From SHVO01 sp050250575 (GTDB taxonomy: Bacteria; Pseudomonadota; Alphaproteobacteria; Rhodospirillales; Rhodospirillaceae), in NCBI GenBank assembly GCA_050250575.1, contig JBFWOJ010000005.1, positions 1-64,000 on the forward strand: a stretch of DNA of 64,000 bases, given 5' to 3'. The number at the start of each line of letters is the position of its first letter. The stretch's first letter is position 1. The position numbers and the translations under genes were made by a program. Shown piece by piece: positions 50,489-57,687 of the stretch. Under the pieces are notes generated by a model. It saw only the letters and a list, made by a program, of their open reading frames with translations. It did not search any database and was not told the DNA's origin.

Positions 50489-51277
50489 TCAGACGTCGGG
50501 CTGATCCTCGGCCAGCAGCAGCGCCTGCGCGATGGTGGCTTTGACGCTGTCGGCCATGAACGGTTTGGTGACGAGGAACGTCGGTTCCGGACGCTCGCCG
50601 GTCAGAAGACGCTCGGGGTAGGCGGTGATGAAGATCACCGGCGCGTCGACTTGCTCGAGAATGTCGCTCACCGCGTCGATGCCCGAGCTGTTGTCGGCGA
50701 GCTGGATGTCCGCGAGGATGAGACCGGGGCGCCACTTGCCGACGGCGTTCACGGCTTCCTTGCGCGTGCGCACGACCGCAAAAACATTGTGGCCCATCTC
50801 CTCGACGATATTGGACAGGTCGAGGGAGATGATCGGCTCGTCCTCGATGATGAGCACCGAGGTCGGACTCTGCGCGACCAGGTCATAGAGCGCTTCCTTC
50901 ACCATGCGGCCGATCTCATCGGGCGTGCGATCGAGGATCTGCGCCGCTTCGGCCTGGGTAAAATCCTCCATGGCGGTGAGCAGCAGCGCCTGCCGGCGCG
51001 CAACGCCGAGCGCATCGAGCTTTTCGCGGAAGCGGTCGCCGCCCTCACCCTTCACCGACAAGCCGCGCGCGGGACGCGTGCCCGACCAGATGACATGGAA
51101 GATGCGATACAGCGCGACGCGCGGATGCATGTCGCGGTGATAGCGGTCCGGGGACTCGACGATGGCTTCCAAGGTCGCGCGCACATAGGCGTCGCCACTC
51201 GCCTGAGACCCGGCGAGAGCGCGGGCATAGCGGCGCAGAAAAGGAAGATGAGATGCGATTTCGTGGGACAGCGACAT
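50489..51277 (-). CDS. phyR: PhyR, response regulator and anti-sigma-factor antagonist
   Basis: 262 residues. The N-terminal half is sigma-factor-like (HLPFLRRYARALAGSQASGDAYVRATLEAI, and LLTAMEDFTQAEAAQILDRTPDEIGRMV as the region-4 mimic); the C-terminal half (about 138-255) is a receiver domain with VLIIEDEPIISLDL, phospho-acceptor Asp in LILADIQLAD, Thr in FITAY and Lys in VTKPF. When phosphorylated, PhyR binds NepR and frees EcfG. It lies 1.2 kb from ecfG, with two stress genes between. I see no EcfG-type promoter in its upstream 100 bases. Confidence 0.95.
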   Translation of the reverse strand: MSLSHEIASHLPFLRRYARALAGSQASGDAYVRATLEAIVESPDRYHRDMHPRVALYRIFHVIWSGTRPARGLSVKGEGGDRFREKLDALGVARRQALLLTAMEDFTQAEAAQILDRTPDEIGRMVKEALYDLVAQSPTSVLIIEDEPIISLDLSNIVEEMGHNVFAVVRTRKEAVNAVGKWRPGLILADIQLADNSSGIDAVSDILEQVDAPVIFITAYPERLLTGERPEPTFLVTKPFMADSVKATIAQALLLAEDQPDV

Positions 51278-51623
51278 GATGGCAAATCCTATTGGATCAA
51301 ATCCGATTGGGTCCCTCGGCGCGCAACGCGCGCCAATGAGACGAGGTTAAACAGGGCACCCGACATAAGGCTAGTTCATTTTCAGCGGGAGTGGAATTCG
51401 ACCGGCAGAGCTCAAGCGCCATGACGTGGCTTTCGGGAGATCGTGTTTAAGCACCGCGGCGGAGAGAGATTGGATGATGGTACGAGGAAGGTAAAAAAGC
51501 GAGACGCTCTTAAGCGAGGCGGACCGGTCCACTCCCGAGCCGGGGACGACCCGGGAGGGACAAGTCCGCAAAAGGGGTCCATTGCGGAAGGCCGGTCCCT
51601 GCGCCCAGGGAACGGCTGCGCAA
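51278..51623. other. Gap between phyR and the Gln-rich gene
   Basis: 346 bases that must hold the phyR promoter. There is a short near-palindrome (GGCGCGC-AAC-GCGCGCC near 51321-51337). I see no gene, promoter motif or terminator that I can name. Confidence 0.4.
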
Positions 51624-51857
51624 CTATTTCTGCTGCTGATTACGGCTCTGCTGGCCCTGCTGGGATTGTTGACGGCTTTGCTGCCCCTGCTGGCCTTGCT
51701 GGCGGTGCTGCTCGCCCTGCTGGCCTTGCTGGCGGTGCTGCTCGCCCTGCTGGCCTTGCTGATGGTCCTGACGGTCCATCTGCTGGTCTTGCTGACGCTG
51801 CTGCTGGCCTTGTTGACCTTGCTGGCGCTGTCGATCGTGTTTGGACTTGTCCGTCAT
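51624..51857 (-). CDS. Gln-rich tandem-repeat small protein
   Basis: 77 residues from the ATG at 51857 (GAGGA ribosome site). After MTDKSKHDR the protein is almost only Gln, Gly, Arg, His, Asp and Ser, built of a decapeptide close to HRQQGQQGEQ. The underlying 30-base unit is repeated exactly at 51691-51720 and 51721-51750. It should be intrinsically disordered. No homologous family comes to mind. The consensus EcfG promoter upstream and the ribosome site argue that it is expressed on this strand and that the Leu-rich frame on the other strand is a shadow. Confidence 0.65.
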   Translation of the reverse strand: MTDKSKHDRQRQQGQQGQQQRQQDQQMDRQDHQQGQQGEQHRQQGQQGEQHRQQGQQGQQSRQQSQQGQQSRNQQQK

Positions 51858-51928
51858 TTCACCGTTCCTCGTGCTGTGGAGACTGCGTGGAAGTTCGACG
51901 TGCAGGGAATACTTTTGCCCCAACGCCA

Positions 51929-51953
51929 AACGACCGGGCGAAGGATTAGTTCC
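51929..51953 (-). promoter_or_regulatory. EcfG-type promoter of the Gln-rich gene (GGAAC-N16-CGTT)
   Basis: On the minus strand GGAAC (51953-51949) and CGTT (51932-51929) with a 16-base spacer: full consensus, 72 bases before the start codon. Confidence 0.75.
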
Positions 51954-51995
51954 CGCCGGGGTTCACTTTTTTTACCCCGCCCCCGCCCGCCAATT

Positions 51996-52295
51996 TCAGT
52001 GGACGCTGCCGAGTTTGGTCGGCGGCGCGGGACTTTCTTCGGCGTGCGGGCCCTTGGTTTCGTCGTCGAGCGCAAGAAGGGCACTGACGATGGCGCCTAA
52101 ATGCCCATTTTCGCCGGAGGTCATATTCTCTTCCTCGGCGACCGCCATCAGACGGGCGTCGATTTCCCATTGGTGCAAGATCTCCAGCTTTTGCTGGCGG
52201 GAAAGCTCGGGGTGCGTCAGCACCTCCTGCGGATGCTTGAAGAATTTGCTGGGGTTAACCTTCGCTTCCGTGACGTTGAGTTGCGCATTGGGCAT
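51996..52295 (-). CDS. Conserved hypothetical stress-associated protein (99 aa)
   Basis: 99 residues from the ATG at 52295. The centre reads LSRQQKLEILHQWEIDARLMAVAEEENM, a helical pattern found in small alphaproteobacterial proteins of unknown function (K-x-x-x-L-x-Q-W-E-x-D-A-R). The start contains KVNPSKFFKHPQEVL, the end is acidic and disordered. Cytosolic. Directly behind a consensus EcfG promoter and divergent from ecfG. Confidence 0.78.
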   Translation of the reverse strand: MPNAQLNVTEAKVNPSKFFKHPQEVLTHPELSRQQKLEILHQWEIDARLMAVAEEENMTSGENGHLGAIVSALLALDDETKGPHAEESPAPPTKLGSVH

Positions 52296-52328
52296 AACAT
52301 CACCACATGGATTGCATGTTTGCGGGGA

Positions 52329-52354
52329 AACGCGCCCCGTTCCGGCAAAGTTCC
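52329..52354 (-). promoter_or_regulatory. EcfG-type promoter of the 99-aa gene (GGAAC-N17-CGTT)
   Basis: On the minus strand GGAAC (52354-52350) and CGTT (52332-52329), spacer 17: full consensus, 34 bases before the start. Confidence 0.75.
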
Positions 52355-52440
52355 GGTTTATGTACATTGCCCACAAATGGCCTTAAACCGGCACCTATAT
52401 GACCGCGAGGACGCACCGCACCAATAAATGGAACGCTTTG

Positions 52441-52461
52441 AAGAGTTTCGTTGAAACTCTT
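52441..52461. promoter_or_regulatory. Perfect inverted repeat overlapping the ecfG promoter
   Basis: AAGAGTTTC-GTT-GAAACTCTT; its right arm contains the GAAAC proposed as the ecfG -35 element. It could be an operator, or a weak terminator (TTTTC follows). Confidence 0.55.
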
Positions 52462-52478
52462 TTCTACTTGTGAGCGTT
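52453..52478 (+). promoter_or_regulatory. EcfG-like promoter of ecfG (GAAAC-N17-CGTT)
   Basis: GAAAC 52453-52457, CGTT 52475-52478; one mismatch to GGAAC. Suggests autoregulation, as known for ecfG genes in other alphaproteobacteria. Confidence 0.55.
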
Positions 52479-52514
52479 GCTACTAGTATCGGGCTACACA
52501 CAAGGGACGGGCTA

Positions 52515-53069
52515 ATGGCGAACGAATTCCACCAGATGCTGCTTGAACACCTGCCGCGCCTCCAGGCGTACGCGATCATGCTCACGCGCGACCGCGCCCA
52601 GGCGGAAGACCTTTTGCAAGAGACGTCCCTGCGGGCGCTGCGCGCCCAGAACCAATTCATGATGGGCACGAACTTCACCGCGTGGATCTACAAGATCCTG
52701 CGTAACGAATACATCAGCTCGCTGCGGCGGAAAAAGCGTCAGCCGGTCCAGATCGAGGACATGCCGGCCGAGTTCTTGTCTCGCAAAGGCGAACAGGAAA
52801 ACGACGTCCTCTCCCGCGAGATCATCCAGGCCATGGACAAGCTGCAGCATGGCCAGCGGGAAGTCCTGATCCTGATCTGTGCCAGCGGATTGAGCTACGA
52901 AGAGGCCGCCGAAGCTCTGGGATGCTCGGTCGGCACGATCAAGAGCCGGCTGTGGCGCGCCCGCGCCCGCATGGCTTCGCTGATCATGGGCGACGAGGAA
53001 GGCAAGGGCGGCAAGGGCCGCGACTTCATCGAACCACCCCGTGAGATGGCGAGCGCGGCAACCGTATAA
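52515..53069 (+). CDS. ecfG: General stress response ECF sigma factor EcfG
   Basis: 184 residues from the ATG at 52515. Region 2 is LPRLQAYAIMLTRDRAQAEDLLQETSLRAL and FTAWIYKILRNEYISSLRRKKR; region 4 is LQHGQREVLILICASGLSYEEAAEALGCSVGTIKSRLWRARARM. No extra C-terminal domain. The ECF15 assignment rests on context: nepR follows 133 bases downstream and phyR is nearby, the hallmark trio of the alphaproteobacterial stress response. It should direct RNA polymerase to GGAAC/CGTT promoters such as those listed in this island. Confidence 0.93.
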   Translation: MANEFHQMLLEHLPRLQAYAIMLTRDRAQAEDLLQETSLRALRAQNQFMMGTNFTAWIYKILRNEYISSLRRKKRQPVQIEDMPAEFLSRKGEQENDVLSREIIQAMDKLQHGQREVLILICASGLSYEEAAEALGCSVGTIKSRLWRARARMASLIMGDEEGKGGKGRDFIEPPREMASAATV

Positions 53070-53202
53070 GGTTGCTCCGGCGATAGCGCTCGATTTAGTA
53101 TGCCGCCAAGAATGGGCGCCAAGACCCCTGCACCGCGCACGTTCCAATTAAGCCGGGCACGCTTCCGCGCGATGAATCCCCTCGGGTTGCTGGCGCTATG
53201 TC

Positions 53203-53430
53203 ATGACTGACGACAACAAGACCGACGACGACAGCCCCGACAAGAATAAGATGAAAGCTGACGCTTCCACTGTCACTCCGCGCGCGCAGGCGAAGTTCAA
53301 CCCGGCGTTCGATGCCTGGCTTGAAACCAAGCTGCACAAGATTTTCGACTCCGTCGCCTCTGAACCGCTGCCGGCAGATCTTATGAAGCTGCTCGGCGAC
53401 ATCGATCAGGCGGAAAAGAAAAAGAAATAG
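53203..53430 (+). CDS. nepR: NepR, anti-sigma factor of EcfG
   Basis: 75 residues. The NepR core is seen in FNPAFDAWLETKLHKIFDSVASEPLPADLMKLLGDID, two helices joined by the P-L-P linker; the N-terminal 25 residues are charged and disordered. NepR binds EcfG until phosphorylated PhyR takes it away. More often nepR precedes ecfG; here it is second. No promoter of its own is seen, so expression from the ecfG transcript is likely. A terminator follows. Confidence 0.92.
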   Translation: MTDDNKTDDDSPDKNKMKADASTVTPRAQAKFNPAFDAWLETKLHKIFDSVASEPLPADLMKLLGDIDQAEKKKK

Positions 53431-53453
53431 CCGCGACGCGTGGCGCGCATAAG

Positions 53454-53486
53454 GAAAGCCGGAGCGCAAGCCCCGGCTTTCTTTTT
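53454..53486 (+). terminator. Intrinsic terminator after nepR
   Basis: GAAAGCCGG / CCGGCTTTC with a 10-base loop, then TTTTTG. Confidence 0.9.
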
Positions 53487-53505
53487 GCTTTTTGACAGGC
53501 GGATC

Positions 53506-53709
53506 TCAGTGCTTCGACTGCGGCTTGGCGCGGTCCTTGCCTTCCTTCTCGGCGCGGGCGAGCTCGCCGGCTTCATCACCGTCGACGGCCCGCTCGGCCT
53601 CTTTCGCCGCCGGCTCGACGCGTCCCGACTTCGCGAATTTCTCGGTCGCATCGTTGTACTGCTTGGCCGCCGTGCGGCTGCCTTCACCTTCGTTCCGATT
53701 CTGGGCCAT
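53506..53709 (-). CDS. Conserved hypothetical small hydrophilic protein (67 aa)
   Basis: 67 residues from the ATG at 53709. MAQNRNEGEGSRTAAKQYN opens a very polar, helical protein rich in Ala, Glu and Lys with no hydrophobic core, reminiscent of hydrophilin-like stress proteins. A similar start (N-x-G-E-G-x-x-T-A) occurs in many alphaproteobacterial stress loci. A possible promoter GGACC-N17-CGTT lies at 53742-53767 on the minus strand (one mismatch), 33 bases before the start. Confidence 0.75.
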   Translation of the reverse strand: MAQNRNEGEGSRTAAKQYNDATEKFAKSGRVEPAAKEAERAVDGDEAGELARAEKEGKDRAKPQSKH

Positions 53710-53781
53710 AAGCGTCACTCCACTGTTGAACTGTGGATGAAAACGCGCGGCGGCGCCCGTTTGGTCCAGCATGCCGCGCGG

Positions 53782-54972
53782 CTACTTCCGCTCCGCGAGC
53801 AGGCGGATGTCAGCTCGCGCGCCGTCGACCGCCGGAGCCCCATCATGATTGTTCTCGTCGTGCCGCTGGCGCCACCAGTAGGCCAGTACAACCTTCGCGG
53901 CGGCCACGACGGGAATGGCGATGAAAATTCCGAGCACCCCCCATAACTTGCCACCCAGCAAGACGGCAAAGATCACGAGGGCCGGATTGAGCCGCACACG
54001 GTCACCGATGATGCGCGGCGACAGGAAACTCGATTCGATGAACTCAGTGATGAGGTATGTCGCGGCGATCCCGAGCATCAAGTAGCTGTCCCACCCGCTT
54101 TGGGTCACACCCGTGGTCACGGCAATGACGGCGGCGATGGCGGTCCCGATATAGGGGAGGAATTTCAGCGCCCCCGAGATCACGCCGATGACGATGGCGT
54201 AGTTAAGACCCGTCGCGAAGAGACCGACGCTGTAGAGCAGGGCGCAGCAGAGGCAGACCCATGCCTGGCCATGCAGAAACGCCGACATCACGCGGTCGAT
54301 CCTGCGGCCGAGGTAACGCAAGTCCGCGCGTTTCTCCGCCGGCGCCTCGTCCACCAGCCAATTGAGCATGCGCTGCCAATCCTTGAGCAGATAGAACGTC
54401 ACGACCGGCGTCAGCAGGGCGAGGCCTATGGTGGTCGCCAGCGAGGCCGCCAGCGGAACCGCGACGTCGGCCACCGGCGGTTCCGTGGGCGTCGGCTTGA
54501 CGAGGCCGCCGAGTCCGATCTGCTGCAACGCGGGAAAATAAGGGCGCAATTCCTGACGGACGTCGCGCATCACGCCGGTGAAGACGGTCTGCAGCTCGCG
54601 AAGCATCGCCTGCAATTGCTCGTACGCGAGGGGTCCGGCGACGATCAGGCCGCCCACGATCGCGAGAACGAGGGTCGAGGTGATCAACGCGGCCGCGATC
54701 GCACGCGAGAATCCGCGTTTGGTCAGCCAGGTGGTGAGCGGATCAAAGAGATACGCAAGAAGGAAGCAGACCACGAACAGCGCGATGATGTCCCCGGCGA
54801 TCCAGATCAGCGCGACGACGGCCATGCCCCCGAGGAACAGGAGCAGCAGCTGATTTGCGGTGGAGGCGGAGAGCGGAGTCGACGGCATCGGTGCGCCGGA
54901 GGGTGTGGAAGACCCCTCACTATAAACGGAACGGGAGGGCCCTTCGAGTGGGCCGCTCCCGTCATTTTTCAT
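53782..54972 (-). CDS. AI-2E-family (PerM-like) membrane permease
   Basis: 396 residues. After a 40-residue polar N-terminus come seven to eight transmembrane helices in the AI-2E pattern, with the central soluble region (about 110-200) and conserved PYIGTAIAAVIAV (in GALKFLPYIGTAIAA), plus FIESSFLSPRIIGDRVRLNP near the end. Family members export small molecules or act as Na+/H+ antiporters; the cargo here is unknown. Last gene of a 57-aa protein/CsbD/permease unit. Confidence 0.88.
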   Translation of the reverse strand: MKNDGSGPLEGPSRSVYSEGSSTPSGAPMPSTPLSASTANQLLLLFLGGMAVVALIWIAGDIIALFVVCFLLAYLFDPLTTWLTKRGFSRAIAAALITSTLVLAIVGGLIVAGPLAYEQLQAMLRELQTVFTGVMRDVRQELRPYFPALQQIGLGGLVKPTPTEPPVADVAVPLAASLATTIGLALLTPVVTFYLLKDWQRMLNWLVDEAPAEKRADLRYLGRRIDRVMSAFLHGQAWVCLCCALLYSVGLFATGLNYAIVIGVISGALKFLPYIGTAIAAVIAVTTGVTQSGWDSYLMLGIAATYLITEFIESSFLSPRIIGDRVRLNPALVIFAVLLGGKLWGVLGIFIAIPVVAAAKVVLAYWWRQRHDENNHDGAPAVDGARADIRLLAERK

Positions 54973-54993
54973 TTCAGGCAGCCTCAGCCTGAC

Positions 54994-55197
54994 CTAATGA
55001 ACGGTCTTTTCCCAGTCCTTGACCTGGCGCTCGGCGGCTTCCTTCTGGATGCCGTAACGCTCCTGGATGCGTCCGACGAGCTGGTCGCGCTGACCGGCGA
55101 TCACGTCCAAATCGTCATCGGTCAGATGGCCCCACTTTTCCTGGACCCTGCCTTTGAACTGCTTCCAATTGCCGCTGACTTGATCCCAATTCATCAT
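54994..55197 (-). CDS. CsbD-family stress protein
   Basis: 67 residues, the classical CsbD layout: MNWDQVSGNWKQFKGRVQEKWGHLTDDDLDVIAGQRDQLVGRIQERYG, all helical and highly charged. CsbD is induced by the general stress sigma factor in Bacillus and is common in alphaproteobacterial stress regulons; the molecular role is unknown. It is 19 bases downstream of the 57-aa gene and 21 bases before the permease. Confidence 0.93.
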   Translation of the reverse strand: MMNWDQVSGNWKQFKGRVQEKWGHLTDDDLDVIAGQRDQLVGRIQERYGIQKEAAERQVKDWEKTVH

Positions 55198-55216
55198 AGC
55201 GTCCGGTCCTTTCCCT

Positions 55217-55390
55217 TCAGATCACGAGAACCCAGGCCGCAACCAGCGCGACCAGCGCAGCCGACAGCGAAAACATGAGGACGTAGCGTACGCCGTGTCC
55301 GGTTTCGCCCTGCCGTACCTCGTTGACCGTGAGGTCTTCCGGATCCTTCGCGGGGGCGGACATATCAGGCGGTGCATCAAATGGCTTCAT
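55217..55390 (-). CDS. Single-span small membrane protein (57 aa)
   Basis: 57 residues from the ATG at 55390. A polar N-terminus (DPEDLTVNEVRQGETGHGVRYVL) leads into one C-terminal transmembrane helix (FSLSAALVALVAAWVLVI). The R-Q-G-x-T-G-H-x-V-R-Y-V-L block recurs in tiny alphaproteobacterial membrane proteins of unknown function. First gene of the CsbD-permease unit. Confidence 0.82.
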   Translation of the reverse strand: MKPFDAPPDMSAPAKDPEDLTVNEVRQGETGHGVRYVLMFSLSAALVALVAAWVLVI

Positions 55391-55445
55391 CACGGCCTCC
55401 ATGGATTGCGGCGCGCGAAAGCGTGCCGGATATTCGTGGACGTAT

Positions 55446-55471
55446 AACGTCTTGGACGCGGCGGAAGTTTC
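55446..55471 (-). promoter_or_regulatory. EcfG-like promoter of the 57-aa/CsbD/permease unit (GAAAC-N17-CGTT)
   Basis: On the minus strand GAAAC (55471-55467) and CGTT (55449-55446), spacer 17, followed by ATA; one mismatch in the -35 element. Confidence 0.5.
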
Positions 55472-55481
55472 TCGCGCGGAA

Positions 55482-55997
55482 CTAGAACTCCCGGTGTTTC
55501 CGCGAGATGCGGGCCGGCGTCCGGCGCCCACGCTGTTCGTCGAAACGCGGGCGGCGGTGATCCCCGTCGTTGTTCGACTTGGACATTTGCTGATCATCAT
55601 CGCTGCCAAAAGCACGCTCGGAGGCGAGCCCATCGAGGCCGCCGCCGGCCGTCTGACCGCGGTATGACTTCTGCGGGCGGCCGGGCTCATGCATCCATTC
55701 GCCCTTTCGGCCCGCCGCCGGAACATCCCGGTCGCGGCGTTGAACCCCGTAACCGCCGCCATACTCCTCCCGCTCGCGATCGCGAGCGTCAAAAGCCCCA
55801 CCTGCACCGCGGCCCCTACGCGAAGCGCGTTCTTCGGCGTTGCCGTAGTTCGGTGCGTGCCGGCCGCGAGTGCCCTCGCCCACGGCGCCGCGATCCAACC
55901 ATTGTGCGGCTTCTTCATCGCGCAGACGCGCCGCGCGACTGCGCTTGGGGCGGCTGCGTGAGTCGTCGTGAGTACCGTACTGATCGTGCCGGGGCAT
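55482..55997 (-). CDS. Arg/Gly/Asp-rich disordered hypothetical protein
   Basis: 171 residues from the ATG at 55997, chosen for GGAGAG at a proper distance. Nearly the whole protein is charged or small (RSRPKRSRAARLRDEEAAQWL, GGGYGVQRRDRDV), with no hydrophobic segment, so it is predicted disordered. I recognise no family. An EcfG-like promoter stands upstream, which supports expression. Low complexity makes the coding call less secure than for its neighbours. Confidence 0.55.
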   Translation of the reverse strand: MPRHDQYGTHDDSRSRPKRSRAARLRDEEAAQWLDRGAVGEGTRGRHAPNYGNAEERASRRGRGAGGAFDARDREREEYGGGYGVQRRDRDVPAAGRKGEWMHEPGRPQKSYRGQTAGGGLDGLASERAFGSDDDQQMSKSNNDGDHRRPRFDEQRGRRTPARISRKHREF

Positions 55998-56033
55998 ACC
56001 GCTCTCCATTTAAGCGCAAGGGGCCTGTCCCTT

Positions 56034-56059
56034 AACCGCGGCGCGCGATGCAAAGTTCC
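56034..56059 (-). promoter_or_regulatory. EcfG-like promoter (GGAAC-N17-GGTT) of the Arg/Gly-rich gene
   Basis: On the minus strand GGAAC (56059-56055) and GGTT (56037-56034), spacer 17; 37 bases before the start. Confidence 0.55.
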
Positions 56060-56182
56060 GCGCCGGCCTGCACCCGGCGCGAACGCTTCCTCGCATCGTG
56101 CACGCTGCCTTAAGGTTGCCGTTTTTCGGACCGATTTGCCTTGAAATACAGGCCGTTAGTTCGTGTTTTTCAACGCGGCGAC

Positions 56183-56208
56183 GGAACGATTCTTCGGCGC
56201 GTCCCGTT
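56183..56208 (+). promoter_or_regulatory. EcfG-type promoter of the SH3b gene (GGAAC-N17-CGTT)
   Basis: GGAAC 56183-56187 and CGTT 56205-56208, spacer 17: full consensus, 55 bases before the start codon. Confidence 0.75.
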
Positions 56209-56263
56209 GTTCCAATGCTGCCGGTTTTGACTGTGGTTTCGTAGGCGGCTGTCGAGGAATGTT

Positions 56264-56695
56264 ATGCAGAAGTTCGCGTCGTTTTGTGCCGCTTTCGTTG
56301 TTCTCTCTTTCCTCGCTGCTCCTGCTCTCGCTGCGTCGAACGGATCGACAGCCCAGCCGGTCATGCTCCAGGCCGGACCTGGGACCGAATTCCCCGAAGT
56401 GATGCGCCTCGCACCCAACTTGAAGATCACCATCCACGGCTGCGCGCGCGCCTGGGACTGGTGCGACGTGGAGTGGCGCGGCAACCGCGGCTGGGTGCCG
56501 GCGCTGGCCCTGCATTACCGTCTGGATCGGAGCTTGCTCCCCGTGTCGAGCTACGGACCCCGGATCGGATTGCCGGAAGTCGAATTCGACCTCACGAAGT
56601 ACTGGGAAGCGCATTACCAGCAGCGGCCGTGGTATCCGCAGCGGCACGAGTGGTCCGCGCGCCTGACATCCACCAACCTCGCCGCCGTCAACTGA
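56264..56695 (+). CDS. Exported SH3b-domain protein
   Basis: 143 residues. A signal peptide (cut after ALAAS, about 24) precedes one bacterial SH3 domain: MLQAGPGTEFPEVMRLAPNLKITIHGCARAWDWCDVEWRGNRGWVPALAL, with two Cys that could form a disulfide. Then comes a short Tyr/Trp-rich segment (YWEAHYQQRPWYPQRHEW). Such proteins usually bind peptidoglycan or other envelope partners; no enzyme domain is present. Own EcfG promoter and terminator. Confidence 0.88.
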   Translation: MQKFASFCAAFVVLSFLAAPALAASNGSTAQPVMLQAGPGTEFPEVMRLAPNLKITIHGCARAWDWCDVEWRGNRGWVPALALHYRLDRSLLPVSSYGPRIGLPEVEFDLTKYWEAHYQQRPWYPQRHEWSARLTSTNLAAVN

Positions 56696-56707
56696 CGGCA
56701 AAAAAAA

Positions 56708-56734
56708 GGCCCTTTCGCACATGGCGAAAGGGCC
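56708..56734. terminator. Intrinsic terminator after the SH3b gene
   Basis: GGCCCTTTCG / CGAAAGGGCC with a 7-base loop, preceded by seven A; the poor T-run on the plus strand and the A-run suggest it works best for minus-strand transcripts as well. Confidence 0.7.
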
Positions 56735-56868
56735 ACTTGGAAGTCACAGGGATTCCGGCGGAGCGCGGGGGGATAGCGCTGGGGAACGCGCCGAAATCGC
56801 AAACTATAACGACAGCTATTTTTGAAGGTTCCCGTCTGGGGAGAAAAATCCGCAGCCTTAAGCTGAGC

Positions 56869-56877
56869 TGTGGATAA
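56869..56877 (-). other. DnaA-box sequence next to the response-regulator stop
   Basis: TGTGGATAA, the reverse complement of the perfect DnaA box TTATCCACA. A single isolated site. Confidence 0.35.
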
Positions 56878-56879
56878 GT

Positions 56880-57284
56880 TTAGTTCTTAACGGCTGTAGA
56901 GGGCGTGCCGGCGCCGAGGGCATCCATGAGGCCCTGCTCGAGGCCGTCGATGCCATAGGGTTTACGGATCGTCGCGCAGCGCTGCAGCGCATCCGGAAGG
57001 CTATGATCGTCCATGCCGGTGGTGACGATGACGCGGATGCCGCGGCGCATGAATTGCTGCGCAGCCGGTGCGCTTCCCTCGCCCTTAAGGCGGTAGTCGA
57101 GCAGAACCGCGTCGACGGCGCCGGCATCGAGAGTGTCCGCAAGCGACATGGCTTCGTTCAACGTGCGCGCGGTACCGGCATGCACGCAGCCGAGCTCATC
57201 GAGCATGATTTCGAGCATCGCGCCGATGGGCACTTCATCTTCGATCACGGCAATACGCTTGCCGGCAAGAATGGGATTACTCAC
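56880..57284 (-). CDS. Single-domain response regulator
   Basis: 134 residues, receiver domain only. Acidic pocket IEDEVPIGAML, phospho-acceptor Asp in AVLLDYRLKGEG, Thr/Ser position in VIVTTGMDD and the invariant Lys in TIRKPYGIDGL. No output domain, so it probably shuttles phosphate or sequesters a kinase, as SdrG-type regulators do in the general stress response of related bacteria; the usual FATGUY motif of that group is not evident. A weak EcfG-like promoter (GCAAC-N16-CGTT, minus strand, 57326-57350) precedes it. Confidence 0.85.
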   Translation of the reverse strand: MSNPILAGKRIAVIEDEVPIGAMLEIMLDELGCVHAGTARTLNEAMSLADTLDAGAVDAVLLDYRLKGEGSAPAAQQFMRRGIRVIVTTGMDDHSLPDALQRCATIRKPYGIDGLEQGLMDALGAGTPSTAVKN

Positions 57285-57407
57285 GTCCAGATCCTAAAAA
57301 AGACGGCGATCAGCATTGCCATCATAACGCCTCAATTCGAATTTCGTTGCGCGTAAGGCCTGTAGAGGCCGAGCCGGCGCGCGTTTTTTCCGCGCCTTAA
57401 ACGCCTC

Positions 57408-57432
57408 GGAACAACCCGCCCCGATGCGGGTT
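57408..57432 (+). promoter_or_regulatory. Possible EcfG-like promoter (GGAAC-N16-GGTT) of the 66-aa/Rieske unit
   Basis: GGAAC 57408-57412 and GGTT 57429-57432. The same bases also form a small hairpin, CCCGC-CCCGAT-GCGGG-TTTTT, so a terminator is the alternative reading. Confidence 0.35.
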
Positions 57433-57469
57433 TTTCCTTATCAGGCCACTGCTTCATGGAGCCGCACGC

Positions 57470-57670
57470 ATGGCAAACAAGAGCGGGACGCGCCCGCCGC
57501 TTCATCGCGACGCTCACGAATCCGACCGCCCGGTGCCCAAACGAACGTGGCGCCACGCCCGTTATGGCGATGCGCCCGAAGCGCCGCCGAACGATGCACC
57601 GCAAGACAAGACCTTCAGCGAAGAGGACGACGCCGCGGCCAGCGGCGATGTCCGCCCGCATAAGCCGTGA
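57470..57670 (+). CDS. Small hydrophilic hypothetical protein (66 aa)
   Basis: 66 residues, rich in Arg, Asp, Pro and His with no hydrophobic segment (MANKSGTRPPLHRDAHESD start). Not recognised. Its stop is 17 bases before the oxidoreductase start, which suggests translational coupling, and a stress-type promoter may precede it. Confidence 0.55.
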   Translation: MANKSGTRPPLHRDAHESDRPVPKRTWRHARYGDAPEAPPNDAPQDKTFSEEDDAAASGDVRPHKP

Positions 57671-57687
57671 TGTCTGTGGAGATTCCG

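Noticed and set aside
51582..52100. Leu-rich open frame on the plus strand (LLALLALLAVLL-like)
   Set aside because: It is the mirror of the Gln-rich minus-strand gene; CAG/CAA repeats read backwards give Leu codons. The minus strand has the promoter and ribosome site.
52430..52452. GGAAC at 52430 with CGTT at 52449 as the ecfG promoter
   Set aside because: The spacer is only 14 bases. The GAAAC-N17-CGTT pair at 52453-52478 fits the spacing better.
55689..55961. Plus-strand frame with hydrophobic segments opposite the Arg/Gly-rich gene
   Set aside because: No ribosome site and no family match; the minus frame has a promoter and a good ribosome site, though confidence there is moderate.
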